Shown piece by piece: positions 4,932 through 12,297 of a stretch of DNA of 12,297 nucleotides. Below the pieces are notes generated by a model. The model had not been told where the DNA came from. It searched no databases and saw only the letters and a program-made list of their open reading frames with translations. Positions within the stretch are counted from its first letter, which is position 1, and every line of letters starts with the position of its first letter. Position numbers and translations under genes: made by a program. Source of the DNA: Phascolarctobacterium sp. (GTDB taxonomy: Bacteria; Bacillota; Negativicutes; Acidaminococcales; Acidaminococcaceae); assembly GCA_019417125.1 (NCBI GenBank), contig DXVZ01000013.1:1-12297 (forward strand). The letters are read 5' to 3'.

Positions 4932-6260
4932 ATGAAATGGAATAGATTTTTGGCTGTGGCGACAGCTGCCCTTACGCTTGGCGCCAATTCTGCGCTGGCG
5001 GCGGAACCGGTATGCCTGGCGCGCATCGAAGCCGACACAGATGGCAACGGCTCGCAGGAAACCGCCGAACTGTGGGGCACGCAGCTAACAGGAGGCAGCA
5101 GTTATTACGGTAATTTGCTGTTGATGATTAAAGACAGCGGCGGTAAACTGATAACCGCTTATACTCCCACGCTGGAGGGCGGCTACGCCAGCCTTTTGGA
5201 AAAAGGGCATTTTACCGGCAAGGGCGAACAAATAGTGTTGCGCTCGCTAAGCGGAGCGGCTTCTGCCATGCAGGTGCGCGTTATTGACGCGGCGCTGCCG
5301 AGCGCCGTGCGCGAAATTTACGATGGCAGCGATAACCTTGGCGTTAAAGTAAACGCAGCCTTGCAGCCGGATTTTAAAGTACGCTTTGAGTTTGACTCCT
5401 GGGCGGGCGGCGCAGGCGAAACAGAATACGGAGATTTGCCGCGTGACGATGATTATTACATTAACACTGGGCTGTACGGCGCGGACGGCGCGCTGCTTAA
5501 ACCCTACCGCGTGCCGCAGAGTATGGTGGGCGGCGTAACGGTAGTGGGCGGAGATAAAGGCGAGTATGATAGGCTGCTGACCTTACAATCGGTTAACCTG
5601 CCGGGCAGCGACGATACGCTGGCAAAAATTGCCGCCGAATGGGAATACGATGATGGATGGCAGCTGAAAAAACGCCAGCTTTACACCATCGTTGTGCAGA
5701 ACAACGAATTCCGCCGCAACCTGGTTTATGGCAACGGCATGCTGTACAAGCAGCAGGCGGTGCTTAACGGCAGCAGCATCACCTATCCGCTGATGGCGGC
5801 AGAGGGCAAGCCGGAGCTGCAAAACACCGTTAACGGCGAGCTGCGCAAAGTGTGGCAGCCTTATGCCCGCGCGCTGGGCGAAACTGCCTGTGAGCTGGAT
5901 TACACCGTGCCCTTTGCCGGGCAGCACATGATGTCGCTGGTGTTTTTTGGCGTTATGGGCGAGGGGGATGAAGAAATGTTTGAACGCTTGCCGCTGAACA
6001 TTGCTATTGCCACCGGTAAAATACTGGAAATAAGCGACGTTTTAAACACCAATGACCCAGATTTGCTGCCGGTGCTGGCGCTGCTGGGCGCAAAAGATAA
6101 AGTGGATTTCAGCAAAGAAGTGCCGTCATCATGGTATTATAATGGAAAGAACCTTGTGTTCTGCCAAAAAATGAAAGATGGCAGCGGCTGGAACGAAGCC
6201 GCGATACCGGCTGACGAATTGGGCAAGTTTATGCTTAACAAAGATTTGCTGAAAAAATAA
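4932..6260 (+). CDS. Secreted protein with DUF4163/DUF3298-like (RsiV/PdaC-type) C-terminal region
   Basis: A 442-residue exported protein. A Sec signal peptide (residues 1-23, cleavage after SALA before AEP) lacks a lipobox, so it should be released to the periplasm or surface. Just after it is D35-x-D37-G-N39-G-S41, a calcium-loop-like motif of the kind seen in FG-GAP/VCBS and dockerin repeats. Residues 280-345 (ITYPLMAAEGKPELQNTVNG and on to SLVFFGVMGEG) and 353-430 (LPLNIAIATGKILEISDVL, then VDFSKEVPSSWYY and KNLVFCQK) follow the pattern of DUF4163 then DUF3298, the extracellular module of the anti-sigma factor RsiV and the deacetylase PdaC. No deacetylase motif and no transmembrane anchor are present. 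GGAGG lies 6 bases before the ATG. It stands alone between two promoters. Function unknown; an envelope or lysozyme-sensing role is only suggested by the module. Confidence 0.75.
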   Translation: MKWNRFLAVATAALTLGANSALAAEPVCLARIEADTDGNGSQETAELWGTQLTGGSSYYGNLLLMIKDSGGKLITAYTPTLEGGYASLLEKGHFTGKGEQIVLRSLSGAASAMQVRVIDAALPSAVREIYDGSDNLGVKVNAALQPDFKVRFEFDSWAGGAGETEYGDLPRDDDYYINTGLYGADGALLKPYRVPQSMVGGVTVVGGDKGEYDRLLTLQSVNLPGSDDTLAKIAAEWEYDDGWQLKKRQLYTIVVQNNEFRRNLVYGNGMLYKQQAVLNGSSITYPLMAAEGKPELQNTVNGELRKVWQPYARALGETACELDYTVPFAGQHMMSLVFFGVMGEGDEEMFERLPLNIAIATGKILEISDVLNTNDPDLLPVLALLGAKDKVDFSKEVPSSWYYNGKNLVFCQKMKDGSGWNEAAIPADELGKFMLNKDLLKK

Positions 6261-6298
6261 CAAAAATGACACAAAAGCAGCTGACTGGATAGTCTAAA

Positions 6299-6346
6299 TA
6301 AGAAAAACAAAGAAAATAAAAGAATAAAAGAGAAAAACTAACAAAA
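6299..6346. other. A-tract-rich, nearly all-purine stretch upstream of the efflux promoter
   Basis: Runs of 3-5 A recur at about 6303, 6309, 6313, 6318, 6326, 6333 and 6343, several close to one helical turn apart, ending about 18 bases before the -35 of the efflux promoter. Such phased A-tracts bend DNA and can act as UP-elements. In the 205-base gap from 6261 to 6465 I see no reading frame and no good terminator for the upstream gene (only weak GACT-GGAT-AGTC at 6282-6293). Confidence 0.35.
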
Positions 6347-6363
6347 TCTTTTTAAATTGAGAT

Positions 6364-6392
6364 TTGCGTTTCTGCTATTGGTGGAATATAAT
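6364..6392 (+). promoter_or_regulatory. SigA promoter of the RND efflux operon
   Basis: TTGCGT (6364-6369), a 17-base spacer and perfect TATAAT (6387-6392). Start predicted near 6399, leader about 66 bases. No operator-like inverted repeat of a TetR type stands out around it, and no regulator gene is adjacent. Confidence 0.65.
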
Positions 6393-6465
6393 TATATTAC
6401 TTTGGTTTAAGTATGCCCTTTGGCTTTTAGTGCTTGAAACTTAAGTTTGGAGGAGGAATAGATTT

Positions 6466-7665
6466 ATGTTGAATTTTTTGCGTAAAAGCAGAAGCGGCAA
6501 AGCGGCTGTGGCGGCGCTGGCTGCCGTAACTGTATTTTCGCTTGCAGGCTGCGGCGGCACCAAAGAAGCCGCGCCGCAGGCTACGCTTGTAAAATCCATG
6601 CAGGTAATAAAACGCGACACGCCGCTGGTGTATGATTACACCGGCTTTGTACAGGCTCAGCAGGAAATGGAGCTGAAAGCACAAGTAAGCGGGCAGATTA
6701 CCGGCAAGTTTTTTACTGGCGGCGATACCGTACAGGCCGGGCAGATTTTGTACACCATCGACCCGCGTACCTACCGTGCCAACCTTTTGCAGGCGCAGGC
6801 TAACCTTGCCAATGCAAGAGCTACCCTTGCCAATGCCGAAGTTGACGCAGAGCGCTACATAAAGCTGTATGAACAAAGCGCTGTATCTAAACAGACCATG
6901 GATAACGCCGTGCTGGCGCGCGACCAGGCAAGGGCTTCTGTAGAAGCTAACCAGGCGCTTTTGGAAAACGCTCAGATTGATATGACGGAAACCAACGTTA
7001 CCGCTCCGTTTACTGGCCGCATTGACACCACTGCGCTGGAAGTAGGCAACTATGTAACCGATGGGCAGACCACAATGGCGACCATAAGCAATACCGACCC
7101 GGTATTTGTTGAGTTCAGCATTGCCGAGCCCGAATATTTAAAACTTGCCAATGCGGCAGTTGAAAGAGGCGAAGCCGCTCCGCTGGAAAATTTAAGCATT
7201 GTGCTTGCCGACGGCAGCACTTATGACCTGCCGGGACGCATTACCGAAGTAAACCGCGCGTTAAGCAACAACACCGGTACTTTAACGGTAAAAGCGCTGT
7301 TTGATAACCCGAACCGCGTACTGCTGCCGGGCATGTTTGCCCATGTGCAGGCAACGGCAGGCACTATTGACAACGCGCTCCTCATTCCGCAGCGTGCTGT
7401 TACCGAACTGATGTATAAAAAATTCGTTTACGTTATCGGCGCGGACAACAAAGTTGAAATGCGCGAAGTTACACTTGGACCGCGTGTTGGGCGTTTGTGG
7501 ATGGTTGAAAGCGGCTTAAGCGGCGATGAAAACATCGTTGTTGAAGGCACTGGCAAAGTTACTGCCGGCGCGCTTGTAAACCCCGAACCGATGACGGAAG
7601 CAGAGCTTGATACTACCGCCGACAGGACAGCCGGGCAGGATGCGGCTGCCGGCGCAGCAAAATAA
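6466..7665 (+). CDS. RND efflux periplasmic adaptor subunit, lipoprotein (AcrA/MexA-like)
   Basis: A 399-residue membrane-fusion protein that links the inner-membrane pump to an outer-membrane channel. The signal peptide ends in the lipobox LAGC (C29), so it is lipid-anchored like AcrA. Domains in order: barrel-sandwich half-motif AQVSGQITGKFFTGGDTVQA (72-91), alpha-helical hairpin at about 100-170 with heptads such as QANLANARATLANAE, second lipoyl half VTAPFTGRIDTTALEVGNYV (178-197), beta-barrel (about 210-300) and membrane-proximal domain beginning LLIPQRAV (305-312). The tail (372-399) is low-complexity and Ala/Thr-rich. Ribosome binding site GGAGGAGG (6449-6456). The pump gene follows 13 bases after the stop, so they are co-transcribed. 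Length and layout are typical of HAE1-type adaptors. Confidence 0.95.
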   Translation: MLNFLRKSRSGKAAVAALAAVTVFSLAGCGGTKEAAPQATLVKSMQVIKRDTPLVYDYTGFVQAQQEMELKAQVSGQITGKFFTGGDTVQAGQILYTIDPRTYRANLLQAQANLANARATLANAEVDAERYIKLYEQSAVSKQTMDNAVLARDQARASVEANQALLENAQIDMTETNVTAPFTGRIDTTALEVGNYVTDGQTTMATISNTDPVFVEFSIAEPEYLKLANAAVERGEAAPLENLSIVLADGSTYDLPGRITEVNRALSNNTGTLTVKALFDNPNRVLLPGMFAHVQATAGTIDNALLIPQRAVTELMYKKFVYVIGADNKVEMREVTLGPRVGRLWMVESGLSGDENIVVEGTGKVTAGALVNPEPMTEAELDTTADRTAGQDAAAGAAK

Positions 7666-7678
7666 GGAGGTAAGCTGA

Positions 7679-10600
7679 ATGGCACGTTTTTTTATTGACC
7701 GTCCGGTCTTTGCCATGGTGCTGGCCATACTGATTACGCTGCTGGGCGCTATCGCCGGTTTCAGCCTGCCTATTGCCCAGTACCCGGACATTACCAAACC
7801 GCGTATTTCTGTTAGCACCACGTATACCGGTGCAAGCTCTGATACAGTAGAAAAATCAGTAGCCCAGGCGATTGAGCAAAAGGTAATGGGCGTAGAAAAC
7901 ATGCTGGATATGACTTCTACCAGTACGGCAACCGGCCAGTACAGCCTTAACGTACAGTTCAACCTCGAAAAAGACGCCGACATCGCGTCCGTAGAGGTTC
8001 AGAACCGTGTATCCCAGGCTAACAGTTCTTTACCGGCAGAAGTAACGGCATACGGCATTACCACCACCAAGGAATCGGCGGAAACGATTATGTATTTCGC
8101 ACTGCATTCTCCTGGCGGCACCTATGACTCTATGTTCCTTAGAACTTATGCCGACGTTAACTTTATCGACGCTGTAAAACGTGTAAAAGGCGTTTCTACC
8201 GTTGATGAATATGGCCCGGAATACGCAATGCGTATTTGGCTGAACCCGGAAAAAATGGCTCAGCTTGGCGTAACTACAACCGATGTTCAAACCGCCGTAC
8301 AGGCGCAGAACATTCAGGCGGCAGTAGGTACGGTTGGCGCACGCCCGACTGCTGACCAGCAGGAATTCCAGTATTCCGCTAACGCTCAGGGCCGTCTTTC
8401 CACTCCGGAAGAATTTGGCAATATTATTGTTAGAAGTGAAAACGGGCACAACCTGTATTTAAAAGATATTGCGGAAATTAAAGAAGGCCCGCGTAGTGAC
8501 CTTGTTGTTTCCAGCTTAAACGGCGGCGACAGCGTTGTATTCCCGGTATCCCTTACCAGTGACGCTAACGCTATCGAAACCGTAGGTAAAATCAGGGAAG
8601 TATTGGCAGACGCTGAAAAACGTTTCCCTGCCGATATGAAACTGACTATTATTCAGGATAATACCCAGTTCATCACCGAATCGCTTTACAAAGTAGCACA
8701 TACTTTCGTTGAAGCTTTGGTGCTGGTTATTTTCGTAATCTTTATCTTCCTCGGAAGCTGGCGCGCAACGCTGATACCGCTCCTAGCGGTGCCGGTATCA
8801 TTGGTCGGCACGTTCGCCTCCTTTGTACTGTTAGGCTTTACGATTAACACGTTGACTGCCTTCGCACTTATCTTGGCAATCGGTCTCGTAGTCGACGATG
8901 CTATCGTAGTAGTAGAAGCGGTAGAACATCACATTCAGGATAACGGCCTGTCGCCGAAGGAAGCTACCTACCGCGCCATGAGCGAAGTATCAGGCCCGGT
9001 AGTTGCAATCGCTTTCGTACTTGCCGCAGTATTTATCCCGACCGCGTTTATGGGCGGTACGGTTGGCGAACTTTATAAACAGTTTGCTATCACCATTTCC
9101 GTTTCTATGATGCTTTCCGCGCTTATCGCGCTGTCGCTGACCCCTGCACTGTGCGCATTGCTGTTAAAACCGAAAAGCGAAGAAAAGGAAATTAAAGGCC
9201 CTGTTGGCAAAGCAATCCATGCGTTTAACAACTGGTTTGCAAGAACCCTGGAAAAATATGTTGCCAATGTTGAAAAATGCATCCGCCATGCCAAGGTTGT
9301 TATGTGCTGCCTGCTGGTTGGTGTAGCCTTAATTGGCTTCCTGTTTAAAATTACTCCGTCCGGCTATGTACCTAACGAAGATATGGGCTTCAGCGTTGTA
9401 TCCTTCAGCTTGCCGGAAGGCGCGTCCAGTAACCGTAACTTGCAGTTAATGGGCGAAATCAGTAAAGAAGTATTAAAATTCCCTGGTGTTCAATACATTA
9501 TGGAAGTAAGCGGTGTGGACATTTTGAGCCAATCGGAAAAAGCTTCCGCCGGTTTGATTGTAGCTTCAATGAAGCCGTATGCAGAACGCGATACCACCAT
9601 TCAGCAGATTATCCCGATGATTCAGGCTTTAGGGCCTAAATACCCGGATGCCAACGTAATGGCGTTCCAGCCGCCTTCCCTGCCGGGCGCATCCAGCACC
9701 GGTACCTTAAGCATGTACATCATGAACCTTGGCGGCGAGGATGTTGAAACCATGAATGAACGCGCGCAGGAGTTCCTCTCCAAAGCACGCCAGCGTCCGG
9801 AAGTCGGCATGATTTACACCACGCTGAATACTACGACCCCTATGTATAAATTCAACGTAGACCGCGATAAAGCGCAGAGCCTGAACGTACCTGTTTCCAG
9901 CGTATTCACCGCTTTGCAGACCTTCCTCGGCGGCTACGAAATCAATGACCTGAACAACTTCGGCCGTACCTGGAAAGTAGTTATGCAGGCAACGGACCAG
10001 TACCGCAGCAACGTTGACGATATGCGTTACTTCTTTGTACGCAGCAACGACGGCCAGATGATTCCGCTGAATACTCTGGTAAGCTACGAAAACACCAACA
10101 GCTCCGTTGTTATGACGCGCTTTAACGGCGCCAGTGCCATTAAGATTGCAGGCGACCCGGCAGAAGGATATTCTACCGGCCAGGCAATGGATGCTTTGGA
10201 AGAAGTTGCGGCGGAAACCCTGCCTGTAACTTATAGCTATGAATGGACCGACCAGAGCCGTGACCAGATTGAAGCAGGCAACCGCTCTACGCAGATATTC
10301 ATTATTTCGCTTATCTTCGTATTCCTGTGCCTGGCAGCTTTGTACGAAAGCTGGACCATTCCTCTGGCAGTTCTGCTTTCCGTACCGACGGCGGTATTGG
10401 GCTGCATCCTCGGCCAGTACCTGCGCGGACAGCAAAACGACGTTTACATGCAGATTGGTTTGATTATGCTTATCGGCCTGGCTGCCAAGAACGCTATTTT
10501 GATTGTTGAATACGCTAAGATGAACATGGAACAGGGAATGACGGTATTTAAGGCTGCTGTTGAAGCCTGCCGCCTCCGTCTCCGCCCGATTTTGATGACG

Positions 10601-10804
10601 TCCTTCGCGTTCATCCTCGGCTGCTTGCCGCTGGCAATTGCAACCGGCCCGGGCGCAGGCGCGCGTGTATCCATGGGTAACGCCGTAGTTGCAGGTATGA
10701 CCTTCAACACCTTGTTTGGTATCTTTGTAATTCCGGTTTGCTTTGTAGTTGTCGAAAAATTCTTTAACAGAAAAAAACACGCCGATGAACAGAAAGCCGA
10801 ATAA
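7679..10804 (+). CDS. RND multidrug efflux pump, inner-membrane subunit (AcrB/HAE1-like)
   Basis: A 1041-residue proton-driven exporter of the hydrophobe/amphiphile efflux (HAE1) family, full length for AcrB-like pumps. N-terminus MARFFIDRPVFAMVLAILIT is the family signature. The proton-relay residues are intact: D406 and D407 in GLVVDDAIVVVE (TM4), K937 in GLAAKNAILIVEYAK (TM10), R969 and T974 in RLRPILMTSFAF (TM11). Two large periplasmic loops (about 30-335 and 558-868) form the porter and docking domains; FQPPSLPGASSTG (663-675) lies in the region of the flexible switch loop. AGGAGGT precedes the ATG at 7 bases. It works with the adaptor encoded just upstream and needs a TolC-like channel, absent here. 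Substrates cannot be predicted. Codon choice (more CGT, GTA, TTC) differs somewhat from neighbours, perhaps reflecting expression rather than transfer. Confidence 0.96.
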   Translation: MARFFIDRPVFAMVLAILITLLGAIAGFSLPIAQYPDITKPRISVSTTYTGASSDTVEKSVAQAIEQKVMGVENMLDMTSTSTATGQYSLNVQFNLEKDADIASVEVQNRVSQANSSLPAEVTAYGITTTKESAETIMYFALHSPGGTYDSMFLRTYADVNFIDAVKRVKGVSTVDEYGPEYAMRIWLNPEKMAQLGVTTTDVQTAVQAQNIQAAVGTVGARPTADQQEFQYSANAQGRLSTPEEFGNIIVRSENGHNLYLKDIAEIKEGPRSDLVVSSLNGGDSVVFPVSLTSDANAIETVGKIREVLADAEKRFPADMKLTIIQDNTQFITESLYKVAHTFVEALVLVIFVIFIFLGSWRATLIPLLAVPVSLVGTFASFVLLGFTINTLTAFALILAIGLVVDDAIVVVEAVEHHIQDNGLSPKEATYRAMSEVSGPVVAIAFVLAAVFIPTAFMGGTVGELYKQFAITISVSMMLSALIALSLTPALCALLLKPKSEEKEIKGPVGKAIHAFNNWFARTLEKYVANVEKCIRHAKVVMCCLLVGVALIGFLFKITPSGYVPNEDMGFSVVSFSLPEGASSNRNLQLMGEISKEVLKFPGVQYIMEVSGVDILSQSEKASAGLIVASMKPYAERDTTIQQIIPMIQALGPKYPDANVMAFQPPSLPGASSTGTLSMYIMNLGGEDVETMNERAQEFLSKARQRPEVGMIYTTLNTTTPMYKFNVDRDKAQSLNVPVSSVFTALQTFLGGYEINDLNNFGRTWKVVMQATDQYRSNVDDMRYFFVRSNDGQMIPLNTLVSYENTNSSVVMTRFNGASAIKIAGDPAEGYSTGQAMDALEEVAAETLPVTYSYEWTDQSRDQIEAGNRSTQIFIISLIFVFLCLAALYESWTIPLAVLLSVPTAVLGCILGQYLRGQQNDVYMQIGLIMLIGLAAKNAILIVEYAKMNMEQGMTVFKAAVEACRLRLRPILMTSFAFILGCLPLAIATGPGAGARVSMGNAVVAGMTFNTLFGIFVIPVCFVVVEKFFNRKKHADEQKAE

Positions 10805-10820
10805 AACAAAATAATTAACT

Positions 10821-10852
10821 AAAATGCCCTGCTTTACAGCGGGGCATTTTTT
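10821..10852 (+). terminator. Strong terminator of the efflux operon
   Basis: AAAATGCCCTGCT (10821-10833) pairs with AGCGGGGCATTTT (10838-10850) with one wobble and a 4-base loop, followed by more T to 10852. It lies 16 bases after the pump stop codon, showing that the operon ends without an outer-membrane factor gene. Confidence 0.85.
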
Positions 10853-11018
10853 AACAGTTAATGTTCTGCTGATTATCGATAAAGTGCAGGAAGTTTTGAG
10901 AGCATTAGCATCGCTTTAAAGCATACGCGAAAGTAAACCTATTTATGCCATTGTAAAAATTACTGAAACAGCAGGTGAAAAATTTAAAAATTTTATACAG
11001 AAATGAGAATTTTAAATA

Positions 11019-11047
11019 ATGAAATGCTGCTTTTAAAGTGATACAAT
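11019..11047 (+). promoter_or_regulatory. Predicted promoter of the SbmA/YddA-like transporter gene
   Basis: TACAAT (11042-11047) with upstream TGA forms an extended -10; ATGAAA (11019-11024) is a weak -35 at 17 bases. Start predicted near 11054. The rest of the gap 10853-11089 is AT-rich, has the small palindromes GCTTTAAAGC (about 10913-10922) and AAAATTT-AAA-AATTTT, and I see no gene in it. Confidence 0.45.
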
Positions 11048-11089
11048 AATATAAGTTAGGGTAAACAAACTTTTTGGAGACAGAGGGGA

Positions 11090-12297
11090 ATGCGCTTGAA
11101 CAGATTGAAAGAGCAAAGCCGCTTTTTGCGCAACGTGTGGTATTTAACCAAAAGCTACTGGCAGTCCGAAGAACGCATGAAAGCGTATATGCTGCTGGCT
11201 GTTATTATCGCGTTGACGCTGGCGGTGGTATATGTTATCGTTTTAATAAACGATTGGTTTAACGTTTTTTACGAGGCGCTGCAAAATTACAACACCGAAA
11301 AAATTTTTGACGAGCTGATACATTTTTCGTGGCTGGCAGCGCTGTACATTATTTTAATGGTGTATTCGTTTTATTTGCAGCAGGTGCTGATTATTAACTG
11401 GCGCCGCTGGCTGACTGACAGATACATTGACGAATGGCTGCGCAACAAAACTTATTACCGTTTGCAGGTTTTTGGTGCGGACACCGATAACCCTGACCAG
11501 CGTATTAGTGAGGACGTGCGCTTGTTTGTAGAGATGACGCTGACGTTCAGCATCGGCGTGTTAAAAGCGGTGTGTACATTTGTATCGTTTGTGTTTGTGC
11601 TGTACACTATTTCTGGGCCGCTTGATTTTACGCTGCTTGGGCACAACTTCCACATCGAAGGCTACATGGTGTGGGTGGCACTGGTTTATTCGGCGCTGGG
11701 CACCTGGGTTACGCATGTTGCCGGCAAAAAGCTGGTAGGGCTAAACTTTGTGCAGCAGCGTTACGAGGCGGATTTTCGCTTTAGCATGATGCGTATGCGC
11801 GAGAACGCTGAAAGCATTGCCTTTTACAACGGAGAAGGGCGCGAGGGCAGTATTTTTAAAAAGCGCTTTGCGTTGCTGCTGGATAATTTTTGGAAAATCA
11901 TTCAAAAACGCAAGCAGCTGATTTGGATTAATTCCGGCTATTCGCAGATTGCCATTATTTTTCCGATGGTGGTGGCAATGCCGCGTTACCTTGCCCACCA
12001 GATTACGCTGGGCGGGCTGATGCAGGTGAGCAACGCCTTTGGCAAGGTGCAGGAATCGCTGTCATACTTTGTGGATATGTACGCCAGCATTGCCGAATGG
12101 CAGTCTGTTGTAAACCGTTTAACTGGCTTTGGGCTGCACATGCACGAGGTTAAGCAGGAAAAATTGCAGCCTGATTTGCAGCGCAGCGTGTCGGACGGCG
12201 GAATTACTGCTGACGCTCTGGACGTGGCGCTGCCTGACGGGCGCACGCTGATTGGCGGTGCGGCGTTTAGCCTGCGCCGCGGCGAAAACATTTTAAT
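11090..12297 (+). CDS. ABC transporter, permease fused to ATPase, SbmA/BacA-YddA (ABCD-like) family; 3' end outside window
   Basis: The frame runs open from ATG 11090 to the window edge, giving the first 402 residues. Membrane helices lie near 33-53, 80-100, 155-173, 191-208 and 280-298. Family signatures are visible: NWRRWLTDRYIDEWL (103-117), NPDQRISEDVRLF (134-146), and the EAA-like RENAESIAFYNGEGRE (237-252). The last residues, LPDGRTLIGGAAFSLRRGEN (381-400), are the beta strands that open the nucleotide-binding domain, so Walker A should follow just outside. The ATPase part separates it from SbmA/BacA proper, which lacks one, and makes it YddA/ABCD-like. GAGGGG stands 2 bases before the ATG, with GGAGACAGAGG covering better spacing. 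Homologues move peptides, cobalamin or very-long-chain acyl compounds; substrate here unknown. Confidence 0.88.
   Translation, partial: MRLNRLKEQSRFLRNVWYLTKSYWQSEERMKAYMLLAVIIALTLAVVYVIVLINDWFNVFYEALQNYNTEKIFDELIHFSWLAALYIILMVYSFYLQQVLIINWRRWLTDRYIDEWLRNKTYYRLQVFGADTDNPDQRISEDVRLFVEMTLTFSIGVLKAVCTFVSFVFVLYTISGPLDFTLLGHNFHIEGYMVWVALVYSALGTWVTHVAGKKLVGLNFVQQRYEADFRFSMMRMRENAESIAFYNGEGREGSIFKKRFALLLDNFWKIIQKRKQLIWINSGYSQIAIIFPMVVAMPRYLAHQITLGGLMQVSNAFGKVQESLSYFVDMYASIAEWQSVVNRLTGFGLHMHEVKQEKLQPDLQRSVSDGGITADALDVALPDGRTLIGGAAFSLRRGENIL

Noticed and set aside
9707..10780. 357-residue minus-strand frame opposite the RND pump
   Set aside because: It is a mirror of the clearly coding pump gene; no ribosome binding site and no recognisable domain.
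10853..11089. A small gene or non-coding RNA in the gap after the efflux terminator
   Set aside because: Frames are short and interrupted, and only weak AT-rich palindromes are present besides the promoter of the next gene.

Overview
The window looks like chromosomal DNA from a diderm Firmicute of the Negativicutes (Phascolarctobacterium/Acidaminococcaceae-like). This is an inference. Promoters are of SigA type, often with an extended -10, and ribosome binding sites are strong GGAGG types, both typical of Firmicutes. Yet the window also carries an AcrAB-type RND efflux pump and an SbmA/YddA-like transporter, families normally found in cells with an outer membrane. GC content is moderate and there is no rRNA, tRNA, CRISPR array or insertion sequence.

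Layout. 1-770: the tail of a short helix-turn-helix protein with its terminator, then a compact locus not described by the longer ORFs. It comprises a 31-codon membrane peptide behind a structured leader, and a convergent antisense transcription unit with its own extended -10 promoter and intrinsic terminator. This has the form of a type I toxin-antitoxin module. 775-1968 (minus): a PLP-dependent aminotransferase with its own promoter and terminator. 2089-4721 (minus): a three-gene ABC importer of the NitT/TauT/SsuABC type, in the order binding lipoprotein, ATPase, permease. An intrinsic terminator sits between the first two genes and the last two overlap. 4932-6260 (plus): a secreted protein whose C-terminal half resembles the DUF4163/DUF3298 (RsiV/PdaC-like) module. 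6466-10804 (plus): an RND efflux operon made of a lipoprotein adaptor and an inner-membrane pump, ending in a strong terminator. 11090 to the window end (plus): a partial ABC transporter of the SbmA/BacA-YddA-ABCD type, cut just before its nucleotide-binding domain.

How the genes work together. The minus-strand block pairs an importer for an unidentified small organic anion or precursor with an amino-acid aminotransferase; they have separate promoters, so a shared pathway is not shown. The plus-strand block is devoted to the envelope: a secreted protein, an efflux pump without its own outer-membrane channel, and an SbmA-like transporter. The most notable signal is the small RNA/peptide locus at about 328-699.
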